Below, one piece after another: positions 59,998 to 64,000 of a stretch of DNA of 64,000 bases (within the stretch, counting starts at the first letter, position 1; each line of letters begins with the position of its first letter). The stretch covers positions 4,402,001 to 4,466,000 of the forward strand of contig JAUKUA010000002.1 of the NCBI GenBank assembly GCA_030549175.1. Direction: 5' to 3'. Source of the DNA: Lasiosphaeris hirsuta (Eukaryota > Ascomycota > Sordariomycetes > Sordariales > Lasiosphaeriaceae). The translations under genes and the position numbers were made by a program. The notes beneath the pieces were generated by a model. It searched no databases. It was not told where the DNA came from and was given only the letters and a program-made list of their open reading frames with translations.

Positions 59998-60738
59998 TTA
60001 GCGGGGCAGCCGATTCAGCCTTGCTGCACTTGGAGGGGTAAACCTTTTAATATCCCTCACCACTTCGTAGAAGGCGGCGTCGACGTCGGCTACCGCCCTC
60101 GTATACGACCTGTCTTGTGCAAATATTGGTATACGCGCGTCCGTTCTCGAAGAACTGAACCCCCAATGAGCTTGCCAGTTCCACGCCGTCACCCAAACTG
60201 ACCTCCCTCTCATCGATGTTGCAGCCACATGTGCTGCCAACGAGAACCAACGGGGATCTAGTCCTTGTCTTTCTCCTCGAGGATCTTGTTGTACCAGAAT
60301 CTGATGGCGCAAAAGGATGGCCCGGTCTTTGGTGCTGTACACCAGGAGGAAACCTTGCCCATCTCGGAGGAGCTGGTCTCGGATGGCGTTGTATTCTTCT
60401 GGCTCAACTTCTGATACATCTATCAGGGTCAGTTCTTCGTCAATGATCACGATCTTACGGGGTTCTGGCGGTCCTGCCGGGTCGTAATCCTCCAGTCTCA
60501 AAGGGTCGTGGATGAGCTGCGCGGCAGATTGTAACGTTAATGATTGCTGATTGGTGAATGGGAAAAGTAGGGTGATACTTGCCATACTTGTCAATGCTGT
60601 TTTCCCTACTCCTTTAGCCCCTGCCACGACTATCTCCACAGCTCTCAGTTCGTTCGCCGGTACAACTTGGGTAATGCACGAAATATGTTGGTCTGAAAGG
60701 GGAGCCTTAGGAACCGCTTCCTTACCCCTAAAAACCAA
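59998..60738 (-). pseudogene. Decayed Ras-like small GTPase
   Basis: The first frame shows G1 GAKGVGKTALTS and a switch II-like DVSEVEPEEYNAIRDQ (Ras DTAGQEEY altered). RDGQGFLLVYSTKDRA follows. The next element, AIRFWYNKILEEKDKD, lies in a second frame and runs into a TAG stop. LVLVGSTCGCNIDEREVS and ELASSLGVQFFENG lie in a third frame, with the NKxD guanine motif lost. VDAAFYEVVRDIKRF is back in the first frame. At least two frameshifts plus a stop, and loss of two G motifs, indicate a dead gene. A single frame of 246 codons remains open by chance. Small introns could explain part of this but not the lost motifs. Confidence 0.6.
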
Positions 60739-61046
60739 GTCGCGATTTTCATATCCTAGATTGCTTCTTGCCCACGGTTACTAGTCCCCGTTCAAAGAGA
60801 TACGCCCGACACAGAACATCGTCAACGAGAAGTAGCCGCCCAAAACTCTCGACAATAACCTTGCCATTATAGTCATCAGTCAACTCGATAAGGAGAGCTG
60901 TACGGGCATCACCATGTCGTACGCCTCCTCGGCAACTGCATTAGCCTTCTCGGTTTTCATCGCAGTCCGAAAGACGTTGACAACCATCACTGCCCTGGCG
61001 TTGCTGATAACCCTTTTCGCCACATGCACGTTGCCAATGGCGAGCT
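60739..61046. other. Spacer between relics
   Basis: About 300 bases without a gene. Confidence 0.4.
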
Positions 61047-61860
61047 TCAAACTCTCTGGCCTCTCAGGATTTTGGAACCACCTCTTTCATCACCCTCCCT
61101 ACGGCCTCGCCACCCCGTCATCCCCAAGCTCCAGACACAGAACGCACCCGACCACTCCCGCTCCCCGTCCGGCTTCACCCCCTGCACCTCGACTGCGTAC
61201 AGAAACTCCCGCTGTATGTCGGCAATCGCGGCAAGGTGCGAGGCGAGCCTGTCCAGCGGGTTTGGGGTGGCGGGTGAGACTGGACCTGGGTTGGGAGAGT
61301 TGGCGGTGGAGCCGGGGGTCGTACTCAGGGTAGGTTGGGAGAGTTGGTGGATGAGAGGATGGCATTGAGAGAGGTTCGTAGACGCTCGAGACGGGCGAGG
61401 TAGAAGCGTTCTGTTAGGATGAAGTGGTTGACTACGGTGGCAATGGGGGATGGGGGAACTGTAGGCAAGGCGGGCTGTATGGTCGGGACGTGTGGTAGTT
61501 TACTAGATGCGGTGAGGTGAGCGAGGAGGCGACCGACGACGTAGATGACCTGCCCGTGTTAGAATGCATGCGGCAAGGAGTGGGATAGGGGCAGGGTTAC
61601 TTTGATCTGCTTGGAAATTTCGGAGCTTTCTAGGTCCGACATGGTGAAGCGGTCGGCTAGGGGGATGCCTAGTTTATCACAATCCTGGCTGAACCCTGAG
61701 TCGGTGAGCTCTTCAACAGGGCTGCTACTGATATCCCGTCTCAGACTCTATCTGGGTGGCGAGTCTGGTACGAAGAGAGTCGTCACAGTGTTCGATCAAC
61801 CCGAGGAGGGAAGGGCATGGGGCACTCTAAAGACCGCGATGAGGATGTTCAAAGGGTTGG
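61047..61860 (-). pseudogene. Decayed Cdc24-like RhoGEF relic
   Basis: The exon ending at 61601 reads LGIPLADRFTMSDLE and SSEISKQIK. A 51-nt intron (61600-61550) follows, and then VIYVVGRLLAHLTAS, resembling the calponin-like N-part of Cdc24-type exchange factors. VNHFILTERFYLARLERLRTSL follows, like the opening helix of a DH domain. The frame then stops (CTA CCC TGA, near 61330) inside a duplicated ggttgggagagttgg sequence. The DH continuation LASHLAAIADIQREFLYAVE is in another frame and ends soon after. The rest of the DH and PH domains is missing. Confidence 0.55.
61286..61350. repeat. Short direct repeat in the RhoGEF relic
   Basis: ggttgggagagttggnggn occurs twice about 44 bases apart. 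The second copy coincides with the point where the reading frame breaks. Confidence 0.6.
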
Positions 61861-61893
61861 TATCTTTGGATGCTATGCTCCGCTGAGTAGCAA

Positions 61894-62957
61894 TTAGTGT
61901 GCCGAGGGGTTAGAGTATGGGATGTGAAAGCTGAAGCTCCATGTCGACGCAGCCGTGGAAGAGGGACCGCGCATAAGCCGTGGATGGCAATGGAGGGCCT
62001 TTGAGCTGCCGAGGTTTGACCAAACTGCGTATTGCTGCGGGTTTATAATGTCCTCGAGACTAAGAGGCAAAGGCAGAACTGAGAGCTCTGATATGCTGCT
62101 GAGAGAGAGGCCAGAGCATAAGAAAGGCGGACGATTGGTCGTCTCAGGGCTCTCTCCACCACAACGACTTGTTCTCCTTTTGCTTGGTCATGACTCCGAA
62201 AGACTTTAATTGCCTTTCCCAGAGAGAAGCAACAAAATGTAACTATTGTGGTCTGGGTCTCCTCTGGGCGGTATCTCTCGCCATCAACGGGCACCGGAGT
62301 GGGAACCCAAGCTTGTCGTAGCAACGGCGAGTCTCTGGCAACCCCTGAACCAGACGCACCCTGGAGTAACCCAAGTTTACGCTTTTCAAGCAGCACAGCC
62401 AGCCGCCGTTGATGCTCCTCCGCCTGGCCCCTGGATTTACTTAAACGCAAGTTAGACCTCGCTACCAAACCCCTACCGGACTGAACTCATGGCCGATCGA
62501 CTTACCTCTGGAGGATGCAGAGGACGCAATCGATGCACGACCTGGACGCCTGGACTCTAGCCATAATGCTGCCCAACACGCGGACTTTCCTCTTCAGCAA
62601 AGGAGCCGTGATACTTGCTGCATGAGATAACGACAACCCCCCTCCCCCCAAAACGCTGAGTCCAGGTCCGAAAACACGAGCACACCGTCAGAAAGGACGG
62701 CGACGATGTTATCGACCTGGATCAGCCCGGCCCAGCCCGCGGCACCGACCTCAACACCCTTTGGCGCGCTCGCTACCAGCGCGTGTAACGCGTCGAGGGC
62801 GGTTGAGGCGGCAAAGACCTCGTCACGCAGAGACGCAACAGCCCTGGACGTGGCTCTTGTCCGCGACCTAGCGCACGCCCCAAGAATCCTGGCCGCATCC
62901 GACGCGGCGGCCGACCATGCCCTCGACCGACGCAATTGCGCCTAGAGCAGGCGCCAT
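61894..62957 (-). pseudogene. PigL_N-like domain gene, probably broken
   Basis: Features of the fungal PigL_N (PF17111-type) proteins appear in order on the minus strand. They are an MAPALGAIASVEG start (ATG at 62957), then SAAASDAARIL in a shifted frame, AGLIQVDNIVAVLSDGVLVF, and MARVQASRSCIDCVLCILQ. An intron splices on to SNLRLSKSRGQAEEHQRRLA. The C-terminal GLSLSSISELSVLPLPLSLE is followed by DIINPQQY and a stop at 61896-61894. The last part is in a different frame from the open reading frame 62043-62468. A frameshift near 62920 separates the start from the rest. It could be a functional gene with more introns than I can resolve, but a decayed copy fits better. Confidence 0.5.
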
Positions 62958-64000
62958 GACAGGGACCAAGGTAGTGGGGTCTGCTTCAGGTCCGATCAGG
63001 TCTGATCAGGTCGGACTACATGAGCGGACCCGAAAATTGGATCAGGATGGTATGTGGCAGATCGTCCGAACTTCGATGGGGGAAACTTGGGAGCTGGGAG
63101 TGCGCGCGCTGAAACGGCGGCAGCGCTGCAGCAGGCTGTTCCAGGCGGCTGCTGTCCTTCCCCGCAGTAACATGGGGACGTCGGACGTGGAGACAGGACA
63201 GGGGGCGGGGGGACATGGGTTGAGCTTAGCGTCGCGTCCGCGCCGGGTACGGACCACGGCTTCTCGAGGCAGTCGAGGCAGTCGAGGTAGACTCGAGTAC
63301 CACTGCGAGACGGGACTTCGACCACAAAGCAGTGACGATGCGCAAAGTACACTTGCACACAGCGCACAGTATACAGTATACAGCACACAGGCAGATTGCG
63401 ATACAGACTGCCGCGTGTGTGCGAGCCCAACCTAGTATGGATCTGGTTTCGACCGAAGTTGGCTAATTCCATCGCAATGTGATGGAAGCCGATCTGACTG
63501 CCCGGGCCAAGCCACCCACCAAGATTAGCGGCCCCACAGACGTCCGTCATCGGCCTTTGGGGAAGGCGCCCCGATAGCTGATAGACGTTATCTGTTGGCA
63601 GCTTAGCAGGACACGCAGCGGAATCCCTGCTGGCGTGATAATCTGCAGACAATTAGATACGCTCATCCTTTTTTGTCGAAATTTTTCGATAGCTGCGCCG
63701 TCGAGCTGCAGGCCGAGAGACACCTGCACGGCCGACGTGCCTCATGCACCTGTCCGCAACTTTGCCCGTAGCCGATCAAAAACCTCAGTGCCGATATACG
63801 GCTACGGGGTGTCTGTCGTGCTATGGGGTTCCATCAACGTGGGCCGGAACGAGAACCGGGCGGGTACTGGCCAGTCGTCTATCAGCATCCCAAACTTGAA
63901 GCATTTCCCGGTCCGTCGAGCGGTGCGTTGCGTTGCACCGGCCAAAGGCACCTGCAGACAACAACAGCAGGTCGGAGCTTCATTGCCCGCCAAGCTCGCC
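62958..64000. other. Right-edge intergenic sequence with short tandem repeats
   Basis: Contains a 10-bp tandem (gatcaggtcn, 62993-63013) and a 9-bp tandem (tcgaggcag, 63263-63288). Open frames on both strands lack domain character. Confidence 0.45.

Noticed and set aside
62996..63652. 218-codon minus-strand frame
   Set aside because: It runs through short tandem repeats. The Cys/Pro/Ser-rich composition suggests chance openness.
1..64000. CRISPR arrays, bacterial operons, Shine-Dalgarno sites
   Set aside because: None are expected or seen. The window has eukaryotic introns and gene spacing, and its tandem repeats are microsatellites or short duplications.

Overview
The window is nuclear DNA of a filamentous ascomycete, most likely a Sordariomycete and possibly Sordariales. 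Four things point there: 50-100 nt introns with GT...AG ends and CTAAC/CTGAC-like branch sites, a tRNA-Glu with an intron, a repertoire of NACHT-ankyrin, CorA-like, DUF7025-AAA and CBM1-esterase genes, and gene relics. The genus cannot be named from the sequence. Protein names rest on motif and family recall, with no database search. Exon joins were worked out by hand from splice signals and reading phase.

Left part (1-25.8 kb). Two coiled-coil proteins, a DUF6594-type membrane protein and a tRNA-Glu lead into a CorA-like membrane protein gene (7527-9310). This gene converges on a large patatin-NACHT-ankyrin NLR gene (9411-14685). Then come a DUF7025 AAA+ ATPase (15750-19163), a CECR5-like HAD protein whose catalytic acidic residues are missing (20273-21646), a Cys- and Asp-rich basic protein (22245-23566) and a ferroportin-type iron exporter (24070-25765).

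Middle part (25.8-37.3 kb). A gene-poor stretch holds a HeLo-like N-terminal relic and a possible LTR relic. It leads into an unusual block: two small two-exon paralogues (28666-28961 and 33176-33568) flank a divergent protein kinase (30856-32963). The second paralogue is divergent with another CorA-like gene (34195-35982). An NmrA-like NAD(P)-binding protein follows.

Right part (37.3-64 kb). Ordinary genes include a Skp1/POZ-like small protein, small membrane proteins, an RGS membrane protein (41429-42774), a secreted CBM1-CE16 esterase (43886-45243), a LaeA-like methyltransferase (47523-48845) and a cAMP-receptor-like GPCR (52920-54565). Between and after them lie broken genes: a DUF3638/DUF3645 relic (49755-52244), and at 60-63 kb a co-directional run of decayed Ras-like, RhoGEF-like and PigL_N-like genes. 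Long homopolymers occur repeatedly, several of them inside introns.

The most interesting material is the small-paralogue/kinase/CorA block at 28.6-36 kb, followed by the NLR with its convergent CorA-like neighbour, the catalytically dead HAD protein and the decayed signalling block at 60-63 kb.
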